A stretch of DNA of 64,000 bases. Source: Clostridium sp. AF15-31. GTDB taxonomy: Bacteria > Bacillota > Clostridia > Lachnospirales > Lachnospiraceae. Shown in pieces: positions 17,301 to 26,004 of the stretch. The position numbers and the translations under genes are program-made. The stretch spans positions 347,992 to 411,991 of the forward strand of contig NZ_QTXL01000002.1 in assembly GCF_003461625.1 (NCBI RefSeq), written 5' to 3'. Positions within the stretch are counted from its first letter, which is position 1. Every line of letters starts with the position of its first letter. The notes under the pieces were generated by a model that worked only from the letters and a program-made list of their open reading frames with translations, was not told where the DNA came from and did no database searches.

Positions 17301-18985
17301 TCATTTGAACTTGAATCAAAGTAACTGCCCGGTGTACAGATACCGGTTGATGAATTCTTGTTCTGTTCCTTACCGGACATGTTCACCCGGTAAAAGTACC
17401 GGTTAAAGCTCTGTTGCTTATATCCGGTCGTATATAAAACCTGCTCAATTCCCAGATCATTTTCATCAAAGTTTCCTGCCACACATCCGTCTACCCAGGT
17501 ATCGGATATGATATAACCGCCGATTCCTTTATCACTGCTCTGACATACCTTGGCTGTATAGTCCTTTTTCCATGATTCATTTTCAAACTTCCAGAAAACA
17601 CCATCTAAGAAAACCTGCTCCGCATCATTTCTTCCGTTTACTGCCGCACAGGTCAATGCAGGAAGCGGATGCACATTATCATCTTTATCAAAGCCTGCAT
17701 TTACAAAATTACACATATCCATTACGTTTCCGCCGGATGGAATTAATGTCTCCACCTCTTCATTTGGATCGTATTTCAATGTTACCAGCATATACTTTTT
17801 ATTTGAACCGGATTTATCTCCATCCGGGCCATCATTATCACTGTATACACCGGCAACTACAACTTCCGGGAAGCCATCAAAATCAATATCACCTGCTGCT
17901 ACAGATGCGTAACGCATATATACACTGCATGTATCCTTATCCATTACATACTTATTCATCTGCTGTGGTTTCTTGTTCTCTACCTTATAACAGGCAAATA
18001 CAGAGCTTCTCTGCTGCAGCTTCTTTCCATCACTGTCATCGTGGATATTCGAATAGGAACCAACCAGAAGGATCTCATCTTTACCATCCCGATTGATATC
18101 CGAAGTTTCTATCGACATGTTGATTGTTGCTCTTGCTGTCTTACCATTATTGGTAAATTTACCTGCCATATCCGCTCCGGTATTTCCCATAAAACTACGA
18201 ACCGGAATATTATCACTGATCGGCGATAAGGTGATTCCGTCCAGGATCATAATATACGGATCTCCACGTTTTGGAACATAGACTGCGATATCTTCATCTC
18301 CATCACCATCAAAATCTCCTGCCTTTAATGTAAAATAATTCTTATAGGCACTGTATTTTTCCAACTGATTATCCCGAAGCCAGTCATTATCATCACCCGA
18401 TCCAAGGCTGAAGGTCTTTCTTAATTCCTGACCTTTACCGGATGCACTGTATCTTGCTACAACAAGCTGCGGATCTTTTCCCAGTGATGCGCCAACAAGT
18501 GCAACCATATTATCACGGCCGGTTCCATACGGATCATAACCGTCTACATTTACATACTTGACATCAGCTGCGCCGGATGCTGTACGGCTCTGCATAAATC
18601 CATTGTTGTTCCGTTTCGAATCCGGTCCAACATAATAGCCCTTGATATCCGAGCTTTTCGTATAGTTATACGTCTCAGCATTTCGGTTCTTTCCACTGGA
18701 TCGATACCATAAAAATGCTTCCATCTTTTCATTAAATGCAGAATAGCCGGAACCGTATGGATTTTCACCGTCATTTGCATTAAATGAACTTGGTGTCGTC
18801 AGATTAAATCCATATTTATCCTTTCCGCTGTTATCTGCATTTGAGGTATCTGCCTGCATGACCGCCTGCCCCGGCGGCTCATCCGCAAGAACTCTGACCG
18901 GATTTCCAACCCCAGGAAACATACCGATCACCATCGAAATTGAAAGCATTGCTGCCATCCATTTCTTTCCCCATTTTCTGTTCAT
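11348..18985 (-). CDS. giant secreted multidomain protein (2545 aa)
   Basis: Signal peptide at residues 1-35 (VRVLA then DEPP). Residues about 220-600 carry FG-GAP/VCBS-type calcium-binding repeats: GDFDGDGDEDIAVYV, DINRDGKDEILLVG, GDIDFDGFPEVVVAG. Residues about 640-895 are Ser/Thr/Gly-rich alternating beta strands (YTHDWEWSYEDELSHEYSIS, NYGGGVKLGGGWGSGKTT). Then come Fn3 (about 905-1010), an Ig-like domain (about 1015-1115), a Thr/Tyr-rich stretch, and another Ig-like domain near 1450-1530. About six degenerate repeats of 80-90 residues follow (about 1745-2360), each ending like NYKVKAWKV or YEINAWSM. The end (about 2370-2545) is an Fn3-like domain plus an Ig-like domain ending KRVKVTVK. 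There is no LPXTG motif. RBS AAAGGGATG precedes the ATG, and a TATAAT box lies near 19068-19073. It is probably an adhesin or other surface protein; the function is unknown. Confidence 0.85.
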   Translation of the reverse strand: MNRKWGKKWMAAMLSISMVIGMFPGVGNPVRVLADEPPGQAVMQADTSNADNSGKDKYGFNLTTPSSFNANDGENPYGSGYSAFNEKMEAFLWYRSSGKNRNAETYNYTKSSDIKGYYVGPDSKRNNNGFMQSRTASGAADVKYVNVDGYDPYGTGRDNMVALVGASLGKDPQLVVARYSASGKGQELRKTFSLGSGDDNDWLRDNQLEKYSAYKNYFTLKAGDFDGDGDEDIAVYVPKRGDPYIMILDGITLSPISDNIPVRSFMGNTGADMAGKFTNNGKTARATINMSIETSDINRDGKDEILLVGSYSNIHDDSDGKKLQQRSSVFACYKVENKKPQQMNKYVMDKDTCSVYMRYASVAAGDIDFDGFPEVVVAGVYSDNDGPDGDKSGSNKKYMLVTLKYDPNEEVETLIPSGGNVMDMCNFVNAGFDKDDNVHPLPALTCAAVNGRNDAEQVFLDGVFWKFENESWKKDYTAKVCQSSDKGIGGYIISDTWVDGCVAGNFDENDLGIEQVLYTTGYKQQSFNRYFYRVNMSGKEQNKNSSTGICTPGSYFDSSSNELVRHVGMSDFPCLAIAAVDADKDTDVFTFKSKKYTYSNVDILAILQAAPYFGELQDNYYNGNIGETLYGKLSGQGTVTSKTKMASIGAYASFSIGSSALQFHTEASYTHDWEWSYEDELSHEYSISFENDGTKNQVVLYRTPVILYEYVITPANGSASYTMEVGVQQQPVYSTMDVDTFNRFAESDETLQNKVITKDILSSTPGCPDTYATSSLGMKGFVGYPNWVEINNKVNDQTTVAMNITDSTQSSKTMTQTNSFELTLGVEGEIDAKVAKMNYGGGVKLGGGWGSGKTTFDYSSVSKEGVVAYPPATDSQYSFSTKFGIWQAKLGDNNVPILGFVVKNVEQPPSPPEDISVDTVTADYVTLAWESGYKKAEKYEIYQVFNDGITTNKYSLLDTISGDSSSYTYDGLKPSTEYEFALRSVGTNSGGETVYSEYTPEVSVHTLADSEKPDILSMTSVQRVVVGGNASFVIDALPSANAKGGLSYAWQVRKAGSVNWVNLTDKEASGINGSTLKLNGITEDMDGNSYRCVLSELIKGVRLYAYGAPGILHVGRADSMMTATISNTQSDSANKGTNTAFGQYTQTRTVTNERTVSKTVAVTIGTQKETFVQYKNGAVASAVYPDAVIPEFIYFDSQTNEWYVLEGYNETAGTATAKVKLNEVIPNVFQSGTTGDAAALWNGVDADTIKPVTEQVTETAAGKTYYAYTAVTADGEILLYSTDAMSEAVTQWYQLEQGTDGAITAKAYAGTVQSYVPAYAGYKEESAGTTNQQYIEVDGTTWYLYWPEAYEGNNAYIMYAKSAEADRTADETYYYKTEQTVTDENQQEQIITTFNELKIATDDAFSLMGSGASKQYGVTPGEVVTVNETYDTQVEDIIKGDQTTVQIHVAEAVTSSVNIDKTGIVNVNFFNNRTGSIRDISTDVDKDGNASVVWNPEEAGDYTVTVSYGGNTSLYPTDTQTVYYVVDRTDNTVYVLSGNNAEYGNTIKLEVRQGKRENDTSGNITTEPLAADASVSYQVSYVDGDDKIVTENIASNTFTPKWPGQHTFVATITRQNGTSQTKSYAMKMLTVSKRPIVITAPSKDGISEDDTADKVLSLSDVVVKYAGDDTESGILDSDAAKYKLSDLMTIEAEPKLDENSTAGVYQTGIAWLTVGTEEDSEYIDLVKEFLKKYNVTLNRGKYQIVSNQYTVRYESDGKGTIKGYCGDSKEPFASGTGLADQSKVSFKAIPKDNYKVKAWKVTGSDGNDLVLGTDYVVNGDTLIISALSSSVHVSVSFAAKTYQLNYDQPENGSLQAYYVKAGSYGSKIDTGETVLTGKSILLQAVPDENYVVKQWTVSHGGSAKIQKNTDGSIFAGTEITLDNVETDTVVAVEFEPVETYLFETEVIAEDPDTSVAGCKINVSEQVQDGKAAKGSTVTLTADLPESVTVSEWRIYTDDIHYTVAATGGDQYVVSNVQKNMKIKLVVNMFQMETLHFEAVNEQGQQVDDVVTAWSDSVQISNDTKIVKNLPVVMKADVPEQYQISAWKLFIGSEEQTIATGKDAKESSFNSVNKSMRVVLVLLDRPTVTYNSDNNGTLECDVVSGGYIDRYHTEDIVMTAAPKTGYEVDQITVMMDSAAYSDMTVSDIENTDNKQIKIQAPDTGFEKNVEVAVTYKEIPKVELQYELVSADGAKAGTIAVHVDRKKQNDLMQDVSAGSGSLEVYRDSTVTMTASVIAGYEINAWSMNGTDITADVRTNNTDLSKLVCTVDEKLLQNVPIKIMVTVVKTPEPPLEPEKPVVEELTKKQIEKNSQILSSKQKVVWTQKGIQLTWKAVKGAQGYDVYAAPCNRKKLTVVKTISGAKKNATVLSKYKGKSLNRKQSYRVRVKAYRIVNGKKQYIATGLTLHIAGPKNKTYTNVKKIQCKKTEYTLKKGKTAKITTKLILQDNKKKLLSKGHGAKLRYSSTNKAVAVVTAKGTIRAKKKGTCYIYVTALNGVNKRVKVTVK

Positions 18986-19257
18986 GTTCTCATCATCCCT
19001 TTCTTACATAAACGTTATTCTTGTTTCTGAATGCTGTCTCTGCATCCAAACCTCCAGTTACATAATAATTATATCGAAATATTTTCTAAAAAGAAAGAAA
19101 AATAGATGCATTTTATAAATATATTCATCTTGCAAACACAATATGTGTATTTATTCTGACAATTTGCGTTAGTTTATTAGAAGCGACTACAATTTAAAAC
19201 GCATAATGTTATGCAAATATTGTCGGATTAAATCATAAATTATACCCCTCTTGCTTC

Positions 19258-19347
19258 AAAAAAAGACATTTTCATATGATATCCTTATAAAAATATATTC
19301 CAAATTTCGGACATATCTTAAACTGTAACATCATACGAAAATGTCTT
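19258..19347 (-). terminator. long-stem terminator downstream of the SGNH hydrolase gene
   Basis: An 18-bp stem with one G-U pair (19263-19280 with 19330-19347; AAGACATTTTC at its base) encloses a 49-nt A+T-rich loop. On the minus strand it ends in seven U. The long stem and loop also look like a small MITE-type element, but no target duplication was seen. The remainder of 18986-19257 is A+T-rich with no gene. Confidence 0.65.
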
Positions 19348-19429
19348 ATTATGTGCTCCAACTATTCTTTTTTTTATTCATTAAACTGCTGTTCTATTAT
19401 GAATGAATGCTATTCTATTTCCATTTTAC

Positions 19430-19510
19430 CTGGTAAATAAATGCTGCCTTCTGATCACATCTTACTTTGTAAGTAAATACTGTGCCTGATTACATCTTAC
19501 TTTGTAAACA
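19430..19510. repeat. 35-36 bp tandem repeat derived from the 3' end of the SGNH gene
   Basis: The motif TGATYACATCTTACTTTGTAA occurs at about 19454 and 19490, with the unit extended by GTAARTAAATRCTG. The downstream unit overlaps the last codons and stop of the hydrolase gene, so the gene's tail appears to have been duplicated about 36 bp downstream, with a partial third unit near 19430. Confidence 0.6.
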
Positions 19511-20399
19511 ATGCTTCTATAAATACATCTGCGATCAACTGCTGTCCAACTGCTGTTGGATGATCATCTGGATCTATATAATTTTCTGCATTCTGATTAT
19601 TAAGCACAATATCATTTGAGGAAGCAAATGCTTCATAGCAATCTGCCAGTACAATATTCTTTTCTTTACATACTGTACGAATGATCGTATTTGCCTGACT
19701 GATCTTTTCTTCTGCATACTGGCCGATATTGACCGTTATCCCTCCTGCGGATATTTCATAATCCATATTACGATATGGATTATATAATGTCATGATTGCA
19801 ATCCGGCAATCCGGTGAATCCTTACGAATCAGATCTATACTATCTGAAAGATTATTATAAAACCGATTCAGATTATCTTCCGCAGACCGGTCTGCCTCCT
19901 CAAAGTCCCGGATAAATGTCTTTTTATTAATTTTTTTCCAAAGCAGAGAATCATCTCCTGCACCGGAATATCCATAAAAATAATCTTCGTATTGCATAAC
20001 AAAGAATTCAAACGGAAGAAGTGCATCATTCGTACCAATGCAAAATGTTACATAATCAGCATGGTCTAACAGATCTACCTTGTCTTTTTTGATATTTTGC
20101 CACATGTCGCCACTGAGCTGACCATTTACACCTTGATTACATTCGACAACCTGCATCCCCTGTTGTTTCATATAAGCAGCAATCCTTGCAGAAAATCGTT
20201 CATTCTCAGCATGTTCTAATGAATATCCATATGTAATCGAATCTCCCAATGCAACATATATAACAGAATCATCCGATACCTGCTCATCTAACTGCAACAA
20301 TTTTGCATTATTCTTTGTACGACCATGCAATCCCCAGACGATTGCAATAACACATGCCCCGGCTACTGTGATCAGTCCGGCAGCCTTCCATTTCTTCAT
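19497..20399 (-). CDS. membrane-anchored SGNH/GDSL hydrolase
   Basis: 300 residues from the ATG at 20399, chosen for the GAGGTGAT site upstream. A basic start followed by a hydrophobic segment (AAGLITVAGACVIAIVWGL) makes an uncleaved anchor or signal peptide, so the enzyme faces outside. Block I is ALGDSITYGYS, the block II/III region has NGQLSGDMW and CIGTNDALLPF, and the catalytic Asp-His are in DPDDHPTAVGQQL. Such enzymes are esterases or acyl-hydrolases acting on lipids, sugar esters or wall polymers; the substrate cannot be predicted. It begins about 50 nt after the stop of the CDF transporter and is probably in its operon. Confidence 0.87.
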   Translation of the reverse strand: MKKWKAAGLITVAGACVIAIVWGLHGRTKNNAKLLQLDEQVSDDSVIYVALGDSITYGYSLEHAENERFSARIAAYMKQQGMQVVECNQGVNGQLSGDMWQNIKKDKVDLLDHADYVTFCIGTNDALLPFEFFVMQYEDYFYGYSGAGDDSLLWKKINKKTFIRDFEEADRSAEDNLNRFYNNLSDSIDLIRKDSPDCRIAIMTLYNPYRNMDYEISAGGITVNIGQYAEEKISQANTIIRTVCKEKNIVLADCYEAFASSNDIVLNNQNAENYIDPDDHPTAVGQQLIADVFIEALFTK

Positions 20400-20447
20400 A
20401 TCGATCACCTCTGTTTTATATAATAACTTGAAATCTTTCATTTTATC

Positions 20448-21416
20448 CTAATCCGGTATAATCTCTATATATACCTGATCGTATTTGTATTTCAGTTCTT
20501 GCTTGATCTCATCCCGGACACGATGCAGAATGCTGATATGTATGACGTCTGTTTTATTTCCAATATATACTTCAACCCAAAGCTTCCGTCCGGTCTGAAT
20601 AACATCTAAGAATGTAACCTCATAGGGATAATCATTCATATGTTTATCCACGATTCCACGTATCTGATTTAAGACATCTTCCTCCGGCGCAAATAAAATC
20701 AGATTTTTAATACTCTGGAAAATCTCCTTTACCGGTTCTTTTATAAGGAGCAGTGCCATAATTACAGCTACTGCAGGATCAATATACGGCGTCAGAAACC
20801 GAAATCTCGTTGTAAACAATATCATCTGAACTGCAAATGCTACGGCTACTCCCATACTGCTTATAACATCAAGCTTCCACATATAAAGCTCAGCTTTGAT
20901 CGTCGTAGACTCATACTTTTTACTGTAATGACCAAGCAACAGATACATGCCTGCACAGCCAAGACATACAAGCAATTCAAATATAGCAATACTGCCGGCA
21001 TCAACTTCATGTCCACCATGTAATAACAGCTTTATATTTTCAACCATTAGATTGCAGGTAAGTGCTAATAATACACTGTACTTTACCAGTAAAAACAACG
21101 ATTCTACCTGCGCATATCCATACGGATGCTTCTCTGTCACCGGTTTATAAAGCAGGGGCACAAGCACCAGAAACGGTCCGATCATCACTAAATCCGCTGC
21201 ATCAAACAAACAATCAGTCCACAAAGAATGGGAATGGGTAAACCATGCCATCACACCTTCCGCTACTATAAACAATACACTTCCAAAAAATGATAGTTGT
21301 AATATTCTCTTTTCAATCATCAGTTTCTCTTTCTTTTCCCTACGTTCTTTCTTTACACTGTTCACTTTTTTCGCACTATTATCTGTCTTCATCTGTTTTC
21401 TCTTTCTTGTTTTCAT
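20448..21416 (-). CDS. cation diffusion facilitator (CDF) family transporter
   Basis: 322 residues. A Lys/Arg-rich N-terminal tail of about 30 residues precedes six transmembrane helices. Helix 2 holds the metal-site pattern DCLFDAADLV after the family hallmark SHSLWTD, and the loop EKHPYGYAQVES matches the HPYGYGR-type motif of CDF exporters. The C-terminal cytoplasmic domain (EEDVLNQIRGIV, then VTFLDVIQTGRKLWVEVYI) is the ferredoxin-like dimerisation fold. These proteins export Zn, Fe, Mn or other divalent ions using the proton gradient; the metal is not decidable here. Followed closely by the SGNH hydrolase gene. Confidence 0.88.
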   Translation of the reverse strand: MKTRKRKQMKTDNSAKKVNSVKKERREKKEKLMIEKRILQLSFFGSVLFIVAEGVMAWFTHSHSLWTDCLFDAADLVMIGPFLVLVPLLYKPVTEKHPYGYAQVESLFLLVKYSVLLALTCNLMVENIKLLLHGGHEVDAGSIAIFELLVCLGCAGMYLLLGHYSKKYESTTIKAELYMWKLDVISSMGVAVAFAVQMILFTTRFRFLTPYIDPAVAVIMALLLIKEPVKEIFQSIKNLILFAPEEDVLNQIRGIVDKHMNDYPYEVTFLDVIQTGRKLWVEVYIGNKTDVIHISILHRVRDEIKQELKYKYDQVYIEIIPD

Positions 21417-21542
21417 CTTTTTCTATTCTTTAATCTCACAGCTACCACTATAACACAAAAATCCCGCCCGGCATACACCAAATGGAATTCTTTGTACCGT
21501 TCACAATTATATGCAAACATATAATTTTAATTATTAACTGAC

Positions 21543-21586
21543 AAAAAGCCCCTGTTACTGCAATATAACAGTAACAGAGACTTTTT
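21543..21586 (-). terminator. rho-independent terminator of ppdK
   Basis: CAGTAACAGAGACTTTTT pairs with AAAAAGCCCCTGTTACTG around the loop CAATATAA, with one or two mismatched pairs. On the minus strand it ends in five U, about 40 nt after the ppdK stop. Confidence 0.8.
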
Positions 21587-21624
21587 ATTATTGACTATTA
21601 TAATTCACGTTTTCGTGCAGTCTA

Positions 21625-24261
21625 TTATTTGTTAGCGATTGCAGCCTGAGCAGCAGCAAGTCTAGCGATAGGTACACGGAATGGTGAACATGATACATAA
21701 TCAAGACCAATCTTGTGGCAGAATTCAACAGATGAAGGATCTCCACCGTGCTCACCACAGATACCGATATGAAGCTTTGGATTAACCGGCTTGCCAAGTT
21801 TAACAGCCATATCCATGAGCTTACCAACACCAGTCTGATCAAGCTTAGCAAATGGATCATTCTCGAAGATCTTAGCATCATAGTAAGCATTTAAGAACTT
21901 ACCGGCATCATCTCTTGAGAAACCAAATGTCATCTGTGTAAGGTCGTTAGTACCGAAGCAGAAGAAGTCAGCTTCCTTAGCGATCTCATCAGCTGTAAGA
22001 GCTGCTCTAGGGATCTCGATCATTGTACCAACTTCGTACTTCAGATCTACGCCTGCAGCAGCGATCTCTGCATCAGCAGTCTCAACAACTGTCTTCTTAA
22101 CATACTTAAGCTCTTTAACTTCACATACAAGTGGAATCATGATTTCTGGCTCAACATTCCAATCTGGATGCTCTTTCTGAACTTCGATAGCTGCACGGAT
22201 AACAGCCTTTGTCTGCATCTTAGCGATTTCTGGATATGTTACAGCAAGACGACATCCTCTGTGACCCATCATAGGGTTGAACTCATGAAGTGAGTTGCAG
22301 AGTGCCTTGATCTCTTCTACTGACTTATTCTTAGCCTTTGCAAGCTTCTCAATATCTGCTTCCTCTGTAGGAACGAACTCATGAAGAGGTGGATCCAGGA
22401 ATCTGATAGTAACCGGGTTACCTTCAAGTGCTTCGTAAAGAGCCTTGAAATCTCCCTGCTGATATGGAAGGATCTTATTAAGAGCTTCTTCTCTTTCTTC
22501 TACTGTATCTGAGCAGATCATCTCACGGAATGCTGCGATTCTTTCTGGATCAAAGAACATATGCTCTGTACGGCAAAGACCGATACCTTCTGCACCAAGC
22601 TCACGAGCCTTCTTAGCATCTGCCGGTGTATCAGCATTTGTTCTAACCTTAAGTGTTCTGTACTTATCAGCCCATGCCATAACACGACCGAATGTACCTG
22701 CGATTGAAGCATCAACTGTCTTAATAACTCCATCGTAAATGTTACCTGTTGTACCATCGATTGAGATGAAATCTCCCTCATGGAACTCTTTGCCTGCAAG
22801 TGTGAACTTCTTGTTCTCTTCATCCATGATGATATCGCCACAACCTGATACACAACAAGTACCCATACCACGAGCAACTACAGCAGCATGTGATGTCATA
22901 CCACCACGAACTGTTAAGATACCCTGTGCTGACTTCATACCTGTGATATCTTCTGGTGATGTCTCAAGACGTACAAGAACAACCTTCTCGCCCTTAGCTG
23001 CCCATGTTTCTGCATCGTCAGCTGTAAATACGATCTTACCACAAGCAGCACCCGGTGAAGCACCAAGACCTTTGCCCATTGGTGTAGCTGCCTTAAGAGC
23101 TGCTGCATCAAACTGTGGATGAAGAAGTGTATCAAGGTTACGAGGATCGATCATTGCAACTGCTTCTTCCTCTGTCTTATGTCCTTCATCAACAAGGTCA
23201 CAAGCAATCTGGAGAGCTGCCTGAGCTGTTCTCTTACCATTACGACACTGTAACATGTACAGCTTCTTGTTCTCAACTGTGAACTCCATATCCTGCATAT
23301 CATGGTAGTGATTCTCAAGAGTCTCACATACCTTAAGGAATTCTGCATATGCTTCTGGGAATTCCTGCTCCATCTGAGCGATTGGCATTGGTGTACGAAC
23401 ACCGGCAACTACGTCTTCGCCCTGTGCATTGATAAGGAACTCACCCATAAGCTTCTTCTCACCTGTTGCAGGGTCACGAGTAAATGCAACACCTGTACCA
23501 GATTCATTATTTAAGTTACCGAATACCATAGGCATTACGTTAACTGCTGTACCCCATGAATAAGGGATATCGTTATCTCTTCTGTATACGTTTGCACGTG
23601 GGTTGTCCCATGAACGGAATACAGCTTCGATAGCTAACTTTAACTGCTCAACTGGGTCTGAAGGGAAATCTGTTCCTAACTGGTTCTTGTATTCAGCCTT
23701 GAACTGCTCTGCAAGAGTCTTAAGATCTGCTGCTGTAAGCTCTACGTCAAACTTAACACCCTTCTCTTCTTTCATCTTATCGATGAGCTGCTCAAAGTAC
23801 TTCTTACCAACTTCCATAACAACGTCTGAGAACATCTGAATGAAACGTCTGTAAGAATCATATACGAAACGCTCGAATGCTGGATCTGGGTTGTGTGCGA
23901 TCATTGCAGCAACAACTTCGTCATTTAAACCAAGGTTAAGGATTGTATCCATCATACCTGGCATAGATGCTCTAGCACCTGAACGAACTGATACTAATAA
24001 TGGATTCTCAAGATCTCCGAACTTCTTGCCGTTGATCTCCTCCATCTTCTTAACACCTTCCATAGCCTGTGCCATGATCTCGTCGTTGATCTTACGACCA
24101 TCTTCATAGTACTGAGTACAAGCCTCTGTTGTGATTGTGAAACCCTGTGGAACTGGAAGACCAATTGTTGTCATCTCTGCAAGGTTTGCACCCTTACCAC
24201 CGAGAAGATTACGCATGGTCATGTCGCCTTCGCTAAACATATAAACCCACTTGTTTGCCAT
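21625..24261 (-). CDS. ppdK: pyruvate, phosphate dikinase
   Basis: 878 residues, the normal length. It interconverts pyruvate + ATP + Pi and PEP + AMP + PPi; in Clostridia it often works in the glycolytic direction with PPi. The ATP-grasp domain starts with LLGGKGANLAEMTTIGLPVPQGF. The swivelling phosphohistidine domain has GGMTSHAAVVARGMGTCCVSG (His near 455). The C-terminal PEP-binding barrel has EGIGLCRTEHMF and the active-site Cys in HIGICGEHGGDP. RBS AGGAGG precedes the ATG. It is transcribed alone from the promoter at 24347-24375. Codon use is strongly biased, as expected for a highly expressed gene. Confidence 0.97.
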   Translation of the reverse strand: MANKWVYMFSEGDMTMRNLLGGKGANLAEMTTIGLPVPQGFTITTEACTQYYEDGRKINDEIMAQAMEGVKKMEEINGKKFGDLENPLLVSVRSGARASMPGMMDTILNLGLNDEVVAAMIAHNPDPAFERFVYDSYRRFIQMFSDVVMEVGKKYFEQLIDKMKEEKGVKFDVELTAADLKTLAEQFKAEYKNQLGTDFPSDPVEQLKLAIEAVFRSWDNPRANVYRRDNDIPYSWGTAVNVMPMVFGNLNNESGTGVAFTRDPATGEKKLMGEFLINAQGEDVVAGVRTPMPIAQMEQEFPEAYAEFLKVCETLENHYHDMQDMEFTVENKKLYMLQCRNGKRTAQAALQIACDLVDEGHKTEEEAVAMIDPRNLDTLLHPQFDAAALKAATPMGKGLGASPGAACGKIVFTADDAETWAAKGEKVVLVRLETSPEDITGMKSAQGILTVRGGMTSHAAVVARGMGTCCVSGCGDIIMDEENKKFTLAGKEFHEGDFISIDGTTGNIYDGVIKTVDASIAGTFGRVMAWADKYRTLKVRTNADTPADAKKARELGAEGIGLCRTEHMFFDPERIAAFREMICSDTVEEREEALNKILPYQQGDFKALYEALEGNPVTIRFLDPPLHEFVPTEEADIEKLAKAKNKSVEEIKALCNSLHEFNPMMGHRGCRLAVTYPEIAKMQTKAVIRAAIEVQKEHPDWNVEPEIMIPLVCEVKELKYVKKTVVETADAEIAAAGVDLKYEVGTMIEIPRAALTADEIAKEADFFCFGTNDLTQMTFGFSRDDAGKFLNAYYDAKIFENDPFAKLDQTGVGKLMDMAVKLGKPVNPKLHIGICGEHGGDPSSVEFCHKIGLDYVSCSPFRVPIARLAAAQAAIANK

Positions 24262-24346
24262 TTGTTTATTACCTCCTACGTATCTAATTAAATATATGCT
24301 GAAAAAAGCCTGCTTTAGGGCAGAATTTTCCCACCACTCTGACGTG

Positions 24347-24375
24347 ATTATATCATATGACCTAATAATATTAAA
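24347..24375 (-). promoter_or_regulatory. ppdK promoter
   Basis: On the minus strand, TTTAAT (24375-24370) and a perfect TATAAT (24352-24347) are separated by 17 nt, about 85 nt upstream of the ppdK start. The leader includes a short CTGC/GCAG hairpin followed by six U, too weak to call an attenuator. Confidence 0.6.
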
Positions 24376-24428
24376 CCACTTTTTTCAATTTTTTTCTCTT
24401 TTTAACCGCATATTCCGGAATCTTTTTC

Positions 24429-24484
24429 AAAAAGAAAGAGACATCCGCCGGATAATGTTCTTTTCCGTCAAATGTCCCTTTTAT
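24429..24484 (-). terminator. rho-independent terminator of glyS
   Basis: On the minus strand AAAGGGACATTTGACGG pairs with CCGGCGGATGTCTCTTT (some G-U pairs and mismatches) around a loop of about 14 nt, followed by a U-rich run. It lies about 60 nt after the glyS stop. Confidence 0.75.
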
Positions 24485-24541
24485 TTTTCAGATTCAATCA
24501 ACCGGATACTCTAATCCGAGATATTGATTCATTTCATCTGA

Positions 24542-25939
24542 TTAATATTCAAATTTCTTCTCAAAATATGCCTTCAGATCTTCGATCTTTACTCTTTCCT
24601 GCTCCATGGTATCTCTGTCACGGACAGTTACAGCACCATCTTCTTCTGAATCAAAATCATAAGTTACACAGAACGGAGTTCCGATCTCATCCTGTCTTCT
24701 GTAACGCTTACCGATATTTCCTCTGTCGTCGTATTCACAGTTGTAGTATTTGCATAATTCAGCATATACCTTTTCTGCTCCCTCGCCGAGTTTCTTGCTC
24801 AGTGGAAGGACACCGATCTTAACAGGTGCAAGTGCAGGATGGAAATGTAATACAGTTCTTACATCCGGCTTCTCCTCTGTTCCGATATTTTCTTCATCAT
24901 ATGCAGCACAAAGGAATGCAAGTGTTACACGATCAGCACCAAGTGATGGTTCGATAACATATGGAATGTATTTCTCTTTCTTCTCATCATCAAAGTAATC
25001 CATTGGTTCGCCGGATACAGTCTGATGCTGAGTCAGATCGTAATCCGTTCTGTCTGCGATACCCCAAAGCTCGCCCCATCCAAATGGGAATAAGAACTCT
25101 ATATCTGTTGTTCCCTTGCTGTAGAAGCAAAGCTCTTCCGGTGAATGATCACGGGCACGCATCTCTTCATCCTTGATCCCAAGGTCTTTTAGCCAGTTGA
25201 TACAGAAGCTTCTCCAGTAATCAAACCATTCAAGGTCTGTTCCCGGTTCACAGAAGAATTCCAGCTCCATCTGCTCAAACTCTCTGGTACGGAACGTAAA
25301 GTTACCCGGAGTGATCTCGTTACGGAATGACTTACCGATCTGTCCAATACCAAACGGGATCTTCTTTCTGGATGTTCTCTGTACATTCTTGAAGTTTACA
25401 AAGATACCCTGTGCTGTCTCAGGTCTTAAATATACTGTGTTCTTTGCATCCTCTGTTACACCCTGGAATGTCTTGAACATCAGGTTAAACTGTCTGATAC
25501 CTGTAAAATTATGTTTTCCACATGAAGGACAACAGATATTCTTTTCTTCGATAAAGCTCTCCATTTCTTCATTTGACCAGCCATCAACAGAACCTTCGAT
25601 CTCCATGTTATTCTCTGCCATGTAGTCTTCGATCAGTTTATCTGCACGAAATCTTTCATGGCACTCTTTACAGTCCATCAAAGGATCTGCAAAACCGCCA
25701 AGATGTCCGGATGCTACCCATGTCTGTGGGTTCATCAGGATCGCACAGTCAACGCCTACATTATATGGATTCTCCTGTATGAACTTTTTCCACCAAGCCT
25801 TTTTTACATTGTTCTTTAACTCAACACCAAGGTTACCGTAATCCCATGTATTTGCAAGTCCACCATAAATCTCTGAACCCGGATATACAAAACCTCTGTT
25901 TTTTGCTAAAGCAACGATCTTGTCTAATGTCTTTTCCAT
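24542..25939 (-). CDS. glyS: glycyl-tRNA synthetase (single-chain type)
   Basis: 465 residues from the ATG at 25939 (GGAGG five bases upstream). A class II synthetase of the alpha2, archaeal/eukaryotic-like form. Visible motifs are [20 protein letters not shown] near the start, a Cys-rich insert with CKECHERF and CPSCGKHNF that can bind zinc, [22 protein letters not shown], and motif 3 region [13 protein letters not shown]. The C-terminal anticodon-binding domain begins [15 protein letters not shown]. Only 65 nt separate it from recO upstream, so there is no room for a T-box leader; it is probably transcribed with era-recO. Confidence 0.96.
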   Translation of the reverse strand: MEKTLDKIVALAKNRGFVYPGSEIYGGLANTWDYGNLGVELKNNVKKAWWKKFIQENPYNVGVDCAILMNPQTWVASGHLGGFADPLMDCKECHERFRADKLIEDYMAENNMEIEGSVDGWSNEEMESFIEEKNICCPSCGKHNFTGIRQFNLMFKTFQGVTEDAKNTVYLRPETAQGIFVNFKNVQRTSRKKIPFGIGQIGKSFRNEITPGNFTFRTREFEQMELEFFCEPGTDLEWFDYWRSFCINWLKDLGIKDEEMRARDHSPEELCFYSKGTTDIEFLFPFGWGELWGIADRTDYDLTQHQTVSGEPMDYFDDEKKEKYIPYVIEPSLGADRVTLAFLCAAYDEENIGTEEKPDVRTVLHFHPALAPVKIGVLPLSKKLGEGAEKVYAELCKYYNCEYDDRGNIGKRYRRQDEIGTPFCVTYDFDSEEDGAVTVRDRDTMEQERVKIEDLKAYFEKKFEY

Positions 25940-26004
25940 AATGTCCTCCATTTATATTTCATCTTTATATTTGTACGTTATTGTACCTTCTCTCCCTGTT
26001 TTTT

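Noticed and set aside
11628..18281. Plus-strand and alternate-frame ORFs inside the giant protein gene
   Set aside because: No ribosome sites; composition is explained by the real minus-strand frame.
22518..23514. Several open frames on both strands inside ppdK
   Set aside because: They are shadows produced by the strongly biased codon use of ppdK.
25940..26004. T-box leader for glyS
   Set aside because: Only 65 nt separate recO and glyS, too little for a T-box, and no T-box sequence is present.
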